64,000 bases of DNA from an uncultured Stenotrophomonas sp. (GCF_945952405.1 NZ_CAMFIA010000010.1:113358-177357); one strand, 5' to 3'; positions 36,856 to 48,559 are shown, counted from the first letter of the stretch. Notes: a model not told the origin generated them from the letters alone. Program-made: numbers and translations.

Positions 36856-39819
36856 TCAGAAGCGCTGGTTGTACTGGATGAACAGGAAGCGATCGTAATC
36901 CAGCATCGGGTCCAGCTGCACGGCGCTGGCGTTGGTCACCGCGTAGGTGATCGGCGGGGTCTTGCCGAACACGTTGCGGGCACCGACGGTCACGCTGCCG
37001 TTCCACGGAGCCTGCCAGGTGGCCGAGATGTCGTGATAGACAATCGCGCCCTTCTTGTTGGCACCCAGGCCGCCGCTCCAGCCACCGTTTTCGGTGTAGT
37101 AGTTCGGCTGGTTGCACTCCAGGCCATTTTCCTGGTCGTAGCAGAAGTCGCGGAAGCCGCCGTAGTAACGCATGGTCCAGGTGGCCGACAGGTCGCCCTT
37201 GGTCCAGGTGGTCGCCAGGGTGCCGCGGACACGCGGGTAGTTCCAGTAGCCTGCGTAGTCATCCCATGCAGCACCCTTGGTGGCCTGCTGACGGAAGCTG
37301 GTCAGGTAGTTGGTGTCCAGGTTGAACGACAGGGTACCGAAGCTGTATTCCGGCATGCGGTAGCGGACGCCGAAGTTGTAGCCTTCGGTTTCCAGCGAGC
37401 CCAGGTTGGCATTGCCGCGGCTCAGGCCGGTGACCTGCTGGCCGTTGGCAACGTCGCCACGGCTGTACTGGTCACAGAAGGCCTGCACGCCGTTCTGGTA
37501 GCACTGGTTCAGCACGTAGTTGGCCGACAGCGCGGTGATCACGTTGTCCACGGTGATCTTGTACCAGTCCAGCGAGACGTTCAGGCCGCTGACGAAGCTC
37601 GGGCTCCACACCAGGCCCGCGGTACGGGTCTTGCTGGTTTCCGGCTGCAGCTTGTCATTGCCCACGCCCGAGTTGAACGGGTTGTTGCCCTGGGTGTCAC
37701 GGGCACTGATCGGACGACCGGCGGCATCGGTCTGACGGAAGTCGGACGCCAGGCCTTCAGCACCGCAACGGGCGGCAACGGCCGGGTTGCTGCGCTGGCC
37801 GAACACCGCATCACACGGATCGGTGAACTTGTCGAAGGTCTGCGAACCACCACCGAAGGTGTCGTCCAGGGTCGGGGCACGGAAGCCTTCGCCGTAGGTC
37901 GCACGCACCAGCAGGTCGTCGATCGGCTTCCAGGTCACGCTGAACTTGCTGTTGATGGTGTTGCCGAACTTGTCGTAATCCGAGTAACGGCTGGCGACGT
38001 CCAGCGACAGTTCCTTGGCACCCGGCAGGTCACGCAGCAGCGGGACCATCAGTTCCAGGTAGAACTCGTTGGTCTTGTACTTGCCTTCGGTCGGGCGGGC
38101 AGCCAGCTCGGTGGTGTAACCCGAGGAGGACAGCGCGTCCGGGTGGTCGTAGCCCGACACTTCGCGGTGCTCGTAGCCGGCAGCGAAGGCGAACTCACCC
38201 GCGTTGCCCGGCATGTCGAACAGCGAACCGGTGATATTGGCGAAGTACTGCTTGCTCTTGCTCTGGCCGGTCGAGTTCAGCAGGGTGTTGATGTACTTCA
38301 GCGCGTCCGGGGTGGCACCGGTGGCGCCGCCCAGCAGGTCGAACGGAACGCAGCTGCCCGGGCTGGTGCCCAGCGCGATCGGGTTGGCCGCGGTGCCGCA
38401 CTGGGCAACGCCGTTGGCGTTGATGAACGACGGGCCGAGGGCGTTCTTCAGTGCCAGCAGGTTGATGTTGCCCGAGCTGGTCTGGGTCACATCGAACTGG
38501 TTGTAGTTGATGCCCACATCCCAGTCGAACGGACGGTTGTTGAAGTCGAAGTTGCCTTCCAGGGCCGCGTCGAAGTGCAGCGACTTGACGTTGTTCTGGG
38601 TGATGCGCGGCAGTTCGAAGATACGGCGGCCCCAGCCAGGGATGTCAACGCCGGCGCCCGGGTTGGCCCAGTTGCCCATCGGGTTGTAGAGGCTGTCCTT
38701 GCTGATCACAACCGGGAACTGCGGCTGCGAGGTACCGGTCAGCGGGTAGCCGGCGATCTGGCGCTTGGAGTCGCGCTCGGAGTACATCGCCGTCGACTTC
38801 AGACGCAGGTTGTCGTTGATGTCGTAGCTCACCGAGGTGAACATCGTCTTCGACTCAGCGCCCTGGTTCAGCATCATCTGCTGCGAGGCGTTGTAATAGT
38901 CGTCGAGGCCGATCTCGTGATAGTTGTTGAAGTTGTTCGACGCCTGGCCAACGCCGACCGGGGTGTCCCACGAACCGGTGTGGTTGATCACCCAGGTGTT
39001 CGGGACCCACTTGCCAGCCTTGTTGTAGGCGCCGGCACCGGCGGTGCCTTCGGCACGCGGATCGGTGAAGCGGCCCCACGGGCCGGCCGGGCTCAGGCCG
39101 TCTTCCTTATGGCCCTGGCCATAGGAGTACTGGGTCAGGCCACGATCCTTGGCCCACACCGGATCTTCCTTGATGTAGTTCGCACCGAACACGATCGAGG
39201 AACGCTCGCCGGTGGCACCCAGGGTCAGGCTGTACTGGGTCTTGGCACCGTCACCGTGGCTGTTCTGGCCGTAGTAGGCACTGGCCTCGGCGCCGTCGAA
39301 GTTCTTGCGCAGGATGATGTTGACCACGCCGGAGATGGCGTCGGAACCGTAGATCGCCGAGGCGCCGTCCTTCAGGACTTCAATGCGCTCGATCAGCGAG
39401 GTCGGGATGGTCGACATGTCGGTGAAGCCGGCCAGGCTGGTGCTCCAGCGCTTGCCGTTGACCAGCACCAGCGTGCGCTGCTCACCCAGGTTGTACAGGC
39501 TGACGTACTGGCCGCCCTGCTCCGGGTTGGACGCCAGCACGGCCGCCTTGCTGAAGGTCTGCGTGCCTGCCACGGACAGGTTCTGCAGCAGGTCGCCGAC
39601 GCTGACCAGGCCCGAACGCTGAATGTCCTCATGGCTGACGGTGAGGACCGGCTGGGAGGTCTCCACATCCACCGAGCGGATGCGCGAACCGGTGACTTCC
39701 AGGCGATCAAGGGTGGTCGGGGCACTGGCTTCCTGTGCGGAAGCAAATGCCGGTGCCAGCGCCAGCGCGATGCCGGCGGGCAGCAGGCCCAGCCGCACGG
39801 CAGGGGTGCGAACGTTCAT
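36856..39819 (-). CDS. TonB-dependent outer-membrane receptor, large xanthomonad type
   Basis: A 987-residue receptor without an STN domain. Signal peptide (GLLPAGIALALAPAFASAQE), a plug with LEVTGSRIRSVDVETSQPVL, LVLVNGKRWSTSLAGF and IERIEVLKDGASAIYGSDAI, and a barrel ending FLFIQYNQRF (terminal Phe). Such receptors in xanthomonads take up diverse substrates such as plant or peptide-derived compounds; the ligand is not evident. The start MNVRTPAVRLGL follows TGGAGAGATTG. The AraC-type regulator gene directly upstream probably controls it. Confidence 0.92.
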   Translation of the reverse strand: MNVRTPAVRLGLLPAGIALALAPAFASAQEASAPTTLDRLEVTGSRIRSVDVETSQPVLTVSHEDIQRSGLVSVGDLLQNLSVAGTQTFSKAAVLASNPEQGGQYVSLYNLGEQRTLVLVNGKRWSTSLAGFTDMSTIPTSLIERIEVLKDGASAIYGSDAISGVVNIILRKNFDGAEASAYYGQNSHGDGAKTQYSLTLGATGERSSIVFGANYIKEDPVWAKDRGLTQYSYGQGHKEDGLSPAGPWGRFTDPRAEGTAGAGAYNKAGKWVPNTWVINHTGSWDTPVGVGQASNNFNNYHEIGLDDYYNASQQMMLNQGAESKTMFTSVSYDINDNLRLKSTAMYSERDSKRQIAGYPLTGTSQPQFPVVISKDSLYNPMGNWANPGAGVDIPGWGRRIFELPRITQNNVKSLHFDAALEGNFDFNNRPFDWDVGINYNQFDVTQTSSGNINLLALKNALGPSFINANGVAQCGTAANPIALGTSPGSCVPFDLLGGATGATPDALKYINTLLNSTGQSKSKQYFANITGSLFDMPGNAGEFAFAAGYEHREVSGYDHPDALSSSGYTTELAARPTEGKYKTNEFYLELMVPLLRDLPGAKELSLDVASRYSDYDKFGNTINSKFSVTWKPIDDLLVRATYGEGFRAPTLDDTFGGGSQTFDKFTDPCDAVFGQRSNPAVAARCGAEGLASDFRQTDAAGRPISARDTQGNNPFNSGVGNDKLQPETSKTRTAGLVWSPSFVSGLNVSLDWYKITVDNVITALSANYVLNQCYQNGVQAFCDQYSRGDVANGQQVTGLSRGNANLGSLETEGYNFGVRYRMPEYSFGTLSFNLDTNYLTSFRQQATKGAAWDDYAGYWNYPRVRGTLATTWTKGDLSATWTMRYYGGFRDFCYDQENGLECNQPNYYTENGGWSGGLGANKKGAIVYHDISATWQAPWNGSVTVGARNVFGKTPPITYAVTNASAVQLDPMLDYDRFLFIQYNQRF

Positions 39820-39868
39820 CAATCTCTCCAAGGTACGTGTTAGTAGCGTGTTAAAACGCCCCAGCACG

Positions 39869-40768
39869 TTACGATTGCGTTGCGATGCTGTATTTGCGCG
39901 ACCCAACCGGAGACTTTGCAGATTGTGGCGGGAGCAAGCCGCCGTTTTCCCTGAACCGGGAAGCGGACTGGCCGTAGCGGGCGCGGAAGGCCCGCGCGAA
40001 GCTGCAGCAGTTGTCGAATCCGCTGGCTGCGGCCACTTCGCCCACCATCATGTCGGTGTCACGCAGCAGATCGGCGGCCCGTTCGAGGCGCAACCGTGCC
40101 GAAAGCGACTGCGGGCTCTCTTCGTAGAGACTCTGGAAGGTCTTGGAGAGGTACCAGCTGGAGAAGTTGGTCAGCTCGGCCAGTTCGCCGATGCGGACCA
40201 CGCGGTGGCTGTTGCCTTCCAGGTAGAGGCGGGCCCGTTGCATGCGGCCGAACACCTGCCGCTTGCGGCTGCGCGAGCGGCCCGGGCAGCGCTGCACGTT
40301 GTCAGCCAGGTCACGCTGCAGGCCGGCAAGATGCAGCAGCAGGGGGCGCAGCGCCTGCGCCGGCAAGCCGCTGGCAAGGGCATCACGCCACAGGCGCAGG
40401 GCGACACGCGCGTCGCCTCGGCTCATCCGGCCACGACCGGCGTAAAGGCCGCAATCGGCCATCTCGGACAGCACCCGCATCGCCTCCGCATTCAGGCTCA
40501 GGCCGACACACAGCCCGTTGCGACCGGCCTGGACCAGTGGCCGCGACTCCTTCTCGAAGGCGATCCACTCGCCATGGCGCAGGCGGAACCGCCCCTCCTT
40601 GGCTTCCACCCAGGAACTGCCGCGAACCTGCAGCCAGACCGTGAAGCTGGTCCCTGCAGTCTGCAGGCTGCCCAGCCGGGCCACGCCCATGCAGGTCGGC
40701 GCGACATCGTCCAGCGCCTTGTCGAGGGAGACGGTTTGGCCACGATCGGCCAGCGAGAGTTGACGCAT
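39869..40768 (-). CDS. AraC-family transcriptional regulator
   Basis: A 299-residue regulator: N-terminal ligand-binding-like region (~1-180; VWLQVRGSSWVEAKEGRFRL, RHGEWIAFEKESRPLV) and a C-terminal double helix-turn-helix (RIGELAELTNFSSWYLSKTF, MVGEVAAASGFDNCCSFARA, FRARYGQSASRFR). The gene ends 50 bp before the TonB receptor start on the same strand, so it is likely its regulator. No effector can be deduced. Confidence 0.92.
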   Translation of the reverse strand: MRQLSLADRGQTVSLDKALDDVAPTCMGVARLGSLQTAGTSFTVWLQVRGSSWVEAKEGRFRLRHGEWIAFEKESRPLVQAGRNGLCVGLSLNAEAMRVLSEMADCGLYAGRGRMSRGDARVALRLWRDALASGLPAQALRPLLLHLAGLQRDLADNVQRCPGRSRSRKRQVFGRMQRARLYLEGNSHRVVRIGELAELTNFSSWYLSKTFQSLYEESPQSLSARLRLERAADLLRDTDMMVGEVAAASGFDNCCSFARAFRARYGQSASRFRENGGLLPPQSAKSPVGSRKYSIATQS

Positions 40769-40912
40769 GGGGCACCACGGGTTTGCCTGATACAGGTTTC
40801 CGTTTTGCCCAATCAGGCGTGAAACCGTCAGGAAAAACCGCCGAGATCGCCACGAATTCGCGGCGAGAACTGCACGAAGAAATTACGAAGGAAAAATTTC
40901 CTTGGTTATCAT

Positions 40913-43213
40913 TCACTTGAGAAAGGCAGGGAACAGCGCCGGCGTCGACCGCGGCAACTGCATGACGCCGATATCGGCCCCATCACTGACCGCCAGGGCG
41001 ACGAACAGGTCACGGCCGTCAGCGCTGGCACTGATGCCGTTGCCGGCACTCAGGCGCTGCTTGTCCAGGCAGCGTTCGGGAGCTTCGGCCCCGGCCTGGA
41101 TATGGACCAGGGTTGTTCCGCACTCGGACGAAGTGCCCAGGTAGCCGATGCCGCCGCTGCCGGCCACGGTCCAGGTGCGGTAGCGCCAACGGCTGGGCCG
41201 GTCTTCACTGACCTGCTGCACGCTGGCCGCGGACAGCGCCGCGTCCACCGACCACAATCCACCGGACGCCAGGCGGGTGAACAGCACCCGGCCCTGGCCC
41301 CGGTCGAAGCGCGCCTGGGAGACACCGTCGATGCTGGCGAGGCGGCGCCAGGGGGTCACGCTGCGATCGAACAGGCTCAATCGCGTGCGCTGTTCAGCAT
41401 CGCGTTCCACCACCAGCAGCTGATCCGGGCTGGCACCGTACAGCGCCTGCAGCGGCTGATCGACCGGAACCGGCAAAGGCTGCAGGTGTTCGTCGCGCGG
41501 TGCGATTTCGTAGACCACGGTGCGGCCGTGCTCGTCGCGTCCCACCACCAGCAGCTGGCGGCTGTCGGCCGACCAGTCCGGCGCCTGCCGGCCTTCCGGG
41601 CGCAGGCCCTCGATCGGCCGCAGCGAGTCCGGCCGCTGCATGTCCGCCCACCACAACGCGAAGCTGCCGGACCGGTCGGAGGTGAAGACCAGCTGGCGAC
41701 CGTCGGGCGCCGCCATCGGCTGCCCGTCACGTCCGCTGGAGGCAAACAGGCGCTCGGCGCTGCCACCTGCCATCGGCACCTTGAACACGCCGAACTGGGC
41801 ACGGCGATGGACAAAGGCCAGCACATCGCCATGGCGTGACACCGCAGGCCACTGCGCATCATCGAGGCCGGCATCGCGCAGCGTGCGGCGCTCGACATCC
41901 AGGTAGTACAGCCGCACTTCGCTGTCGACGCGACGGCCGAACACGATGCTGCGACCATCCCCCAGCCAGGCCCAGCCGCGCTGCTCGGCCGACTCGTTGG
42001 TCAGCTGTTCCAGTTCGCCGCCATTGGCCGGCATGCGCCACAGATCTCCCATCTGCGGATTGCGTACGAACACCAGCCACTTGCCGTCGGGCGAATAGCG
42101 GGGCGCGTAATCGAAATCATCCTGGTCGACCGCGTACTCCAGCGCGCGCCACTGGCCACTGGCCAGATCGAGTACACGGATGCCCCGATGGGCATAGCGG
42201 CCCACCATGCTGCCGAAGACCAGGCCACGCCCATCCGGCGTCCAGTCGAAACTGAGCAGTTCGGTGCCGTCGCAGCGCGTGGCCTGGCGCACGCCACCGC
42301 CGGTCGCGCTGGCGATCAGCACCTGGCAGCCGCCATCGGCAGCGAAGCGGGCGAAGGCGATTTCGCGCCCGTCCGGCGACCAGCTCGGAAAACGGTCGCT
42401 GGCCCCCTTCGGCGGCAGCGCCAGCTGCCTGGCCGGCGCATTGCCGGAGGTCTGCACTTTGATCGCACCGCCGCCGCCGGCGTCCTCGTTGGCGCCTTCA
42501 TAGGCGACCTGGGATCCGTCCGGCGAAAGTGTGGGGTATGTCTCAAAACCGCTGGTTGCGGTGATCAGCCGATAGGGCCGCTGCGGACTGCCGATCACGC
42601 GCACACCGTTCTCGACCGCCGCATCCACCGGCGAACTCGGCTCGGGCGTGCGGCGCAGCAGCAGCATCGCCATGACCACCAGTGCGACCAGCATCACCAG
42701 GCCGAGCACCCACAGCAGTTGGCGCCGCAGCTGGCGCCACCCCCGACGACCCGAGGGAGCTGCCAGCATCGGCGCCATGGGCACGCCGCCCGCCCCCGCC
42801 AGGGACGGGATCACGTCCGCCACTGCGACCGCTTCGGCCTCCAGCAACGGCTCGGGATCCTCCAGCACCTGCACCGGCACCAGCAGCCGGTAGCCGCTCT
42901 TGGCGATCGTCTCGATATAGGCCTGGCCATTGTCGTCGTCGTTGGCGAACGCCTTGCGCAGCTGGGTGACGGCCTGGGTCAGCACATCGTTGGTCGGCAG
43001 CGTATCGGGCCAGACCTCGGCGAACAGCTCCTCGCGGGTCACCACGCGCCCCGGCTGCCGCATCAGCACGCGCAGCACGCCCAGTGCCTTTGGCGTCAGC
43101 CGGCGCGGCCGACGCGCGCCTTCGACCTCGACCTCCCGGGAGGACAAGGTAATGACGCACTCACCGACCCGGACGCGGTCGGCCTCGATGGGCATGACTT
43201 CGCTGCTGTTCAT
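40913..43213 (-). CDS. Membrane-anchored winged-helix regulator with beta-propeller domain
   Basis: A 766-residue CadC-like protein. Residues ~15-115 are an OmpR-type winged helix (LTPKALGVLRVLMRQPGRVV, VLTQAVTQLRKAFANDDD, YIETIAKSGYRLLVPVQVLE). One membrane helix spans 166-187. From ~200 to the end is a periplasmic TolB/PD40 propeller with repeated blades (YPTLSPDGSQVAYEG, FPSWSPDGREIAFARFA, APRYSPDGKWLVFVRNP). It may sense an envelope ligand and bind DNA directly at the membrane. Target genes are unknown. Confidence 0.9.
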   Translation of the reverse strand: MNSSEVMPIEADRVRVGECVITLSSREVEVEGARRPRRLTPKALGVLRVLMRQPGRVVTREELFAEVWPDTLPTNDVLTQAVTQLRKAFANDDDNGQAYIETIAKSGYRLLVPVQVLEDPEPLLEAEAVAVADVIPSLAGAGGVPMAPMLAAPSGRRGWRQLRRQLLWVLGLVMLVALVVMAMLLLRRTPEPSSPVDAAVENGVRVIGSPQRPYRLITATSGFETYPTLSPDGSQVAYEGANEDAGGGGAIKVQTSGNAPARQLALPPKGASDRFPSWSPDGREIAFARFAADGGCQVLIASATGGGVRQATRCDGTELLSFDWTPDGRGLVFGSMVGRYAHRGIRVLDLASGQWRALEYAVDQDDFDYAPRYSPDGKWLVFVRNPQMGDLWRMPANGGELEQLTNESAEQRGWAWLGDGRSIVFGRRVDSEVRLYYLDVERRTLRDAGLDDAQWPAVSRHGDVLAFVHRRAQFGVFKVPMAGGSAERLFASSGRDGQPMAAPDGRQLVFTSDRSGSFALWWADMQRPDSLRPIEGLRPEGRQAPDWSADSRQLLVVGRDEHGRTVVYEIAPRDEHLQPLPVPVDQPLQALYGASPDQLLVVERDAEQRTRLSLFDRSVTPWRRLASIDGVSQARFDRGQGRVLFTRLASGGLWSVDAALSAASVQQVSEDRPSRWRYRTWTVAGSGGIGYLGTSSECGTTLVHIQAGAEAPERCLDKQRLSAGNGISASADGRDLFVALAVSDGADIGVMQLPRSTPALFPAFLK

Positions 43214-43439
43214 TTTCCGCTATACAGTAGGGACGGGACCTGGGCAGGGTTCACCAGCAATACCGCCCCCACCGTCCCTGGACAGGGCCATCGAAAAGCC
43301 AGATTCCGCACAAAGCATCGGCGCATACCGCAAAAACAATAACGCCCCCGGATATTAGCCTAAGCCGGTTACCCCGCCTATGACGGGGTCGACACTCAGG
43401 CTCTCTCTCGCCGACGAATTCACATAATCTGCATCACCA

Positions 43440-43467
43440 TTCGCGCCCTTTTGGGCGCGAAATTTTT
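43440..43467 (+). terminator. Strong orphan terminator, plus strand
   Basis: Perfect 9-bp stem TTCGCGCCC / GGGCGCGAA with a TTTT loop and ATTTTTAT tail. The upstream gene is on the minus strand and the downstream gene reads toward it from the right, so no annotated plus-strand transcript ends here. The 269-bp gap could hold a small RNA; no promoter is clear. Confidence 0.75.
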
Positions 43468-43482
43468 ATCTGGCGTTCATTT

Positions 43483-44154
43483 TCACATGCGTCGGAGCAT
43501 GGTCAAACCGACCAGTCGCGACACGACAAGCGCGACATACATGACGCCGGCAAACTGCTCCAGCATTACCAGGGCCCGCGCCTGCGGGTGTAGTGGCACC
43601 ACGTCGCTCAATCCAACTCCGGACAGCAAGCTGAAGCTCAGATAAAGCAGCTCCATCCAGCTTCGCTGCGGACCACCGCCGCTGCCCTGGAAACTGCCCG
43701 GATACCACTGCTGGCACACCGCGAAGGTAAACGCGAATGCCCAGGCCAGCAGCGTGAAGGTCGCCCCCGCCGCAAACAGCTCGTCGCGGGTCACCTTGTG
43801 GTCCTGCAGCATGTAGGCGATCAACGCCCCCGCCGTATAGAAATACAGCAGGCTCTCAAGCAACTGCGCCGTGGTCAGCAGCGCACTGCGGTCCAGCAGG
43901 GCGCCCGCCAGCGAGAACACCACCGAGGGAATCGCGAGCAGCAGCGCCAGCCAGCTGCCCAGTGGGCTGCGCTGGACCACCCACAGCGCCAGGCCAAGCA
44001 CGGCCATGCCGAACATGCCCAGCGCCGCGCGGCCGGCAGCCGTGTCATCCAGCGCCGGATACAGCAGCACCGCCAGCAGTTGTGCCCCCAGCAGCCAGGC
44101 CGAGGGATGGCGGCGGGCAATCGCCAGCCAACGGGTGGTCAAGGCAACGGGCAT
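43483..44154 (-). CDS. Ion-channel-like membrane protein with altered filter
   Basis: A 223-residue protein with ~5-6 membrane helices, resembling two-helix potassium channel proteins in its C-terminal half (WMELLYLSFSLLSGVGLSDV, then VPLHPQARALVMLEQFAGVM). The filter position reads SGVGLSDVVP (178-187) instead of T-V-G-Y/F-G-D, so K+ selectivity is uncertain. The start MPVALTTRWLA follows GGAAAGGACGCC. It is alone on the strand between thiC and the winged-helix gene. Confidence 0.8.
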   Translation of the reverse strand: MPVALTTRWLAIARRHPSAWLLGAQLLAVLLYPALDDTAAGRAALGMFGMAVLGLALWVVQRSPLGSWLALLLAIPSVVFSLAGALLDRSALLTTAQLLESLLYFYTAGALIAYMLQDHKVTRDELFAAGATFTLLAWAFAFTFAVCQQWYPGSFQGSGGGPQRSWMELLYLSFSLLSGVGLSDVVPLHPQARALVMLEQFAGVMYVALVVSRLVGLTMLRRM

Positions 44155-44247
44155 GGCGTCCTTTCCCCGGAATGATGCGCAGAGCATAGCCGGGACCCGC
44201 GTGAGGAACGGCAGTGCCGGCCAGTGACCGGCACCACCCGTTGCACG

Positions 44248-46275
<2,028 letters not shown>

Positions 46276-46356
46276 CGTGCATTAGAGCATAGAAAGCGCC
46301 CGGCCCCGGTGCCGTTCGTGCACGCCTGGGCCGAATGCAGTGGAACAGGGTCAGAT

Positions 46357-46397
46357 CAGGGGTCAGATCCCTTTTCCTGTGGAAAGGGATCTGACCC
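46357..46397. repeat. GGGGTCAGATCCC palindrome
   Basis: GGGGTCAGATCCCTTTTCC and its inverse form a ~19-bp stem with a short loop. Similar elements occur at 48426 and inside the 92-bp repeats at 28912. It lies in the 495-bp thiC/BCCT gap, of which the riboswitch is the only other feature I can name. Confidence 0.88.
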
Positions 46398-46587
46398 CAT
46401 CAAGGCGCGCATTAACAGAACCATGACATCGCGTTCAGTAACGTGCACGCGCATCGTGTCGTTACGACCGCTGCTCCTTTCGCCGCCGTCGCGGCGCCTG
46501 CTCTGCCCGGTCTGCACTGCATGCTGCCGGCCCTTCGCTGCAAGCTCTGCTCGCTCCCCTCAATCCCTTGATCGGAGAAGCTCCTTC

Positions 46588-48165
46588 ATGGTGTTTCGCG
46601 TTTCCATCGCACTGGTTCTGCTGCTGGTGCTGCTCGCCGGTGTTGCACCGGGCCCCTTCAATGCCGTGGTGCAGAGCATCCTCGGCGAACTCATCCGCGG
46701 CATCGGCTGGCTCTACCTGCTGGTTGTGTTCCTGGCGCTGGTGTTCCTCATGTACCTGGCCTTCGGCCGCTTCGGCAACCTGCGCATCGGTGGCGAAGAC
46801 GCCGAACCAGAGTTCTCGCGCGCCAGCTGGATGTCGATGCTGTTCGCCGCCGGCATGGGCATCGGCCTGGTCTTCTGGGGCGCCGCCGAGCCCATTTCGC
46901 ACTTCAGCAAGCCACCGGAAGGGCTCGCGCCTGAAAGCATGGAGGCCGCGCGTGCCTCGATGCGCTACGCGTTCTTCCACTGGGGCCTGCATCCCTGGGC
47001 CATCTATGCGCTGATCGGGCTGGCAATGGCCTGGTTCCAGTTCAACCGCAATGGCCGGGGCCTGGTCAGCGACATGCTGCAGCCGATCATCGGCCGCCAC
47101 CACCGTGGCTGGATCGGGCGCGTGGTCAACATCGCCGCCGTCGTCGCCACCGCGATCGGCGTCGCCACCACCCTGGGCTTCGGCACCATCCAGATCGCCG
47201 CCGGCATGCAGCGCGTGTTCGGCCTGCACGCGGGCGTCCCCCTGCAGCTGACCGTCATCGCGGTCGCGTTCGTGCTGTACATGGCGTCCACCCTCAGCGG
47301 TGTCGAGCGCGGCGTGAAGTGGCTGTCGAACTTCAACCTGGCGCTGGCAGCCCTGCTGCTGGCGCTGGTACTGGTGCTGGGCCCGACCGGCGCGATCTTC
47401 AACACCTTCACCACCACGCTGGGGTCCTACCTCAACCAGCTGGTAACGATGAGCCTGCGCATGTCGCCGTTCTCGTCCAGCACCTGGGTGGCCGACTGGA
47501 CGATCTTCTACTGGGCCTGGTGGATTTCCTGGGCGCCGTTCGTTGGCTCGTTCATCGCACGCATCTCGCGCGGGCGCAGCGTGCGCGAGTTCGTCATCGG
47601 CGTGGTGCTGGCACCGACACTGCTGGGCTTCTTCTGGTTCTCGGTGTTCGGTGGCACCGCCATCTGGATGCAGGTGTTCGGCCAGGCCGACCTGCTGCAG
47701 GCGCTGGGCAATGGCTATGAGACGGTGCTGTTCACCCTGTTCGACAGCATGCCGCTGCCGTTGCTGCTGTCGTGCATCGCACTGGTTCTGCTGATGATCT
47801 TCTTCGTGACTTCGGCCGATTCGGCGGTACTGGTGCTGGCCAGCATGTCCACCGATGAGGCCGGTGATCCACCGCCCAAGCGCAAGCTGGCCTGGGGCGT
47901 GGGCGTGGCGCTGATCGCCGCCGCGCTGCTGCTGGCCGGTGGCCTGGATGCACTGCAGGGCGTCATCACCATCGCCGCGCTGCCGTTCGCGTTGCTCATG
48001 GTGCTGGTGATGGTGTCGCTGTACCGGGTACTGGACCAGGAGTACACCCGCGAGCGGCGGCAGGCGCAGCGCCAGCGGCACATGATCGATGCGTGGATCG
48101 CACGGGAGATGGCGGCGCAGGAGGAGACCCAGGCGGAGGCCGCACGCGCGCAGGATCAGGATTGA
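46588..48165 (+). CDS. BCCT-family betaine/choline/carnitine transporter
   Basis: A 525-residue protein with 12 membrane helices starting MVFRVSIALVLLLVLLAGVA. Signature segments: AAGMGIGLVFWGAAEPISHF (TM3 Gly-rich stretch), FFHWGLHPWAIYALIGLAMA and the TM8 tryptophan stretch WTIFYWAWWISWAPFVGSFI followed by ARISRGRSVREF. The charged C-terminal tail (~residues 495-525) resembles osmosensing tails. Likely substrates are choline or glycine betaine, with Na+ or H+. Start site has CGGAGAAGCTCC upstream. Confidence 0.93.
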   Translation: MVFRVSIALVLLLVLLAGVAPGPFNAVVQSILGELIRGIGWLYLLVVFLALVFLMYLAFGRFGNLRIGGEDAEPEFSRASWMSMLFAAGMGIGLVFWGAAEPISHFSKPPEGLAPESMEAARASMRYAFFHWGLHPWAIYALIGLAMAWFQFNRNGRGLVSDMLQPIIGRHHRGWIGRVVNIAAVVATAIGVATTLGFGTIQIAAGMQRVFGLHAGVPLQLTVIAVAFVLYMASTLSGVERGVKWLSNFNLALAALLLALVLVLGPTGAIFNTFTTTLGSYLNQLVTMSLRMSPFSSSTWVADWTIFYWAWWISWAPFVGSFIARISRGRSVREFVIGVVLAPTLLGFFWFSVFGGTAIWMQVFGQADLLQALGNGYETVLFTLFDSMPLPLLLSCIALVLLMIFFVTSADSAVLVLASMSTDEAGDPPPKRKLAWGVGVALIAAALLLAGGLDALQGVITIAALPFALLMVLVMVSLYRVLDQEYTRERRQAQRQRHMIDAWIAREMAAQEETQAEAARAQDQD

Positions 48166-48252
48166 GGGTGTTTTGCAGCCTTGCGGCTGCAGCGCTTCTT
48201 TCAGGCAACGGCAACAGCAACGTCAAAGGCGGCTCTGGATTTCTGCGGGTCT

Positions 48253-48356
48253 GGCGGGGAGGGGACCGATGGCGGGACACGCCGCAAGTACGTCCCTGTA
48301 GGCTCGGCCACGGCATCCATGCCGTGGACGGTCCCGCCATCGGTCCCCTCCCCGCC
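48253..48356. repeat. 104-bp palindromic element with 26-bp perfect arms
   Basis: Arms 48253-48278 and 48331-48356 are exact inverse copies, with core GGCGGGGAGGGGACCGATGG. A nested palindrome (CACGGCAT/ATGCCGTG, 48309-48326) sits at the tip. It lies in the 394-bp BCCT/ggt gap together with a partial SMAG unit at 48386 and the next repeat. Confidence 0.9.
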
Positions 48357-48425
48357 TCCGACAATTTCCCGGTGACGGTGGGTTTTCCACGCCATGCGTG
48401 GATGAGATGCATCGGAAAACAGGAA

Positions 48426-48466
48426 GGGGTCGGATCCGTTTTCCTCTGGAAAACGGATCCGACCCC
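48426..48466. repeat. GGGGTCGGATCCG palindrome
   Basis: GGGGTCGGATCCGTTTTCC and its inverse form a 19-bp stem; related to the element at 46357. Confidence 0.9.
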
Positions 48467-48559
48467 AACTCACAGCACGCGGCTGTTGCCTTTGCTCTTG
48501 CTCTTCTCTTTTCTTTTCCTGCGGTGACGGACACGGAAACTGTCCGTGGCCGGGAAACC

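Noticed and set aside
36814-39843. Plus-strand open frame of ~1009 codons
   Set aside because: Antisense to the second TonB receptor; it is a by-product of codon bias.
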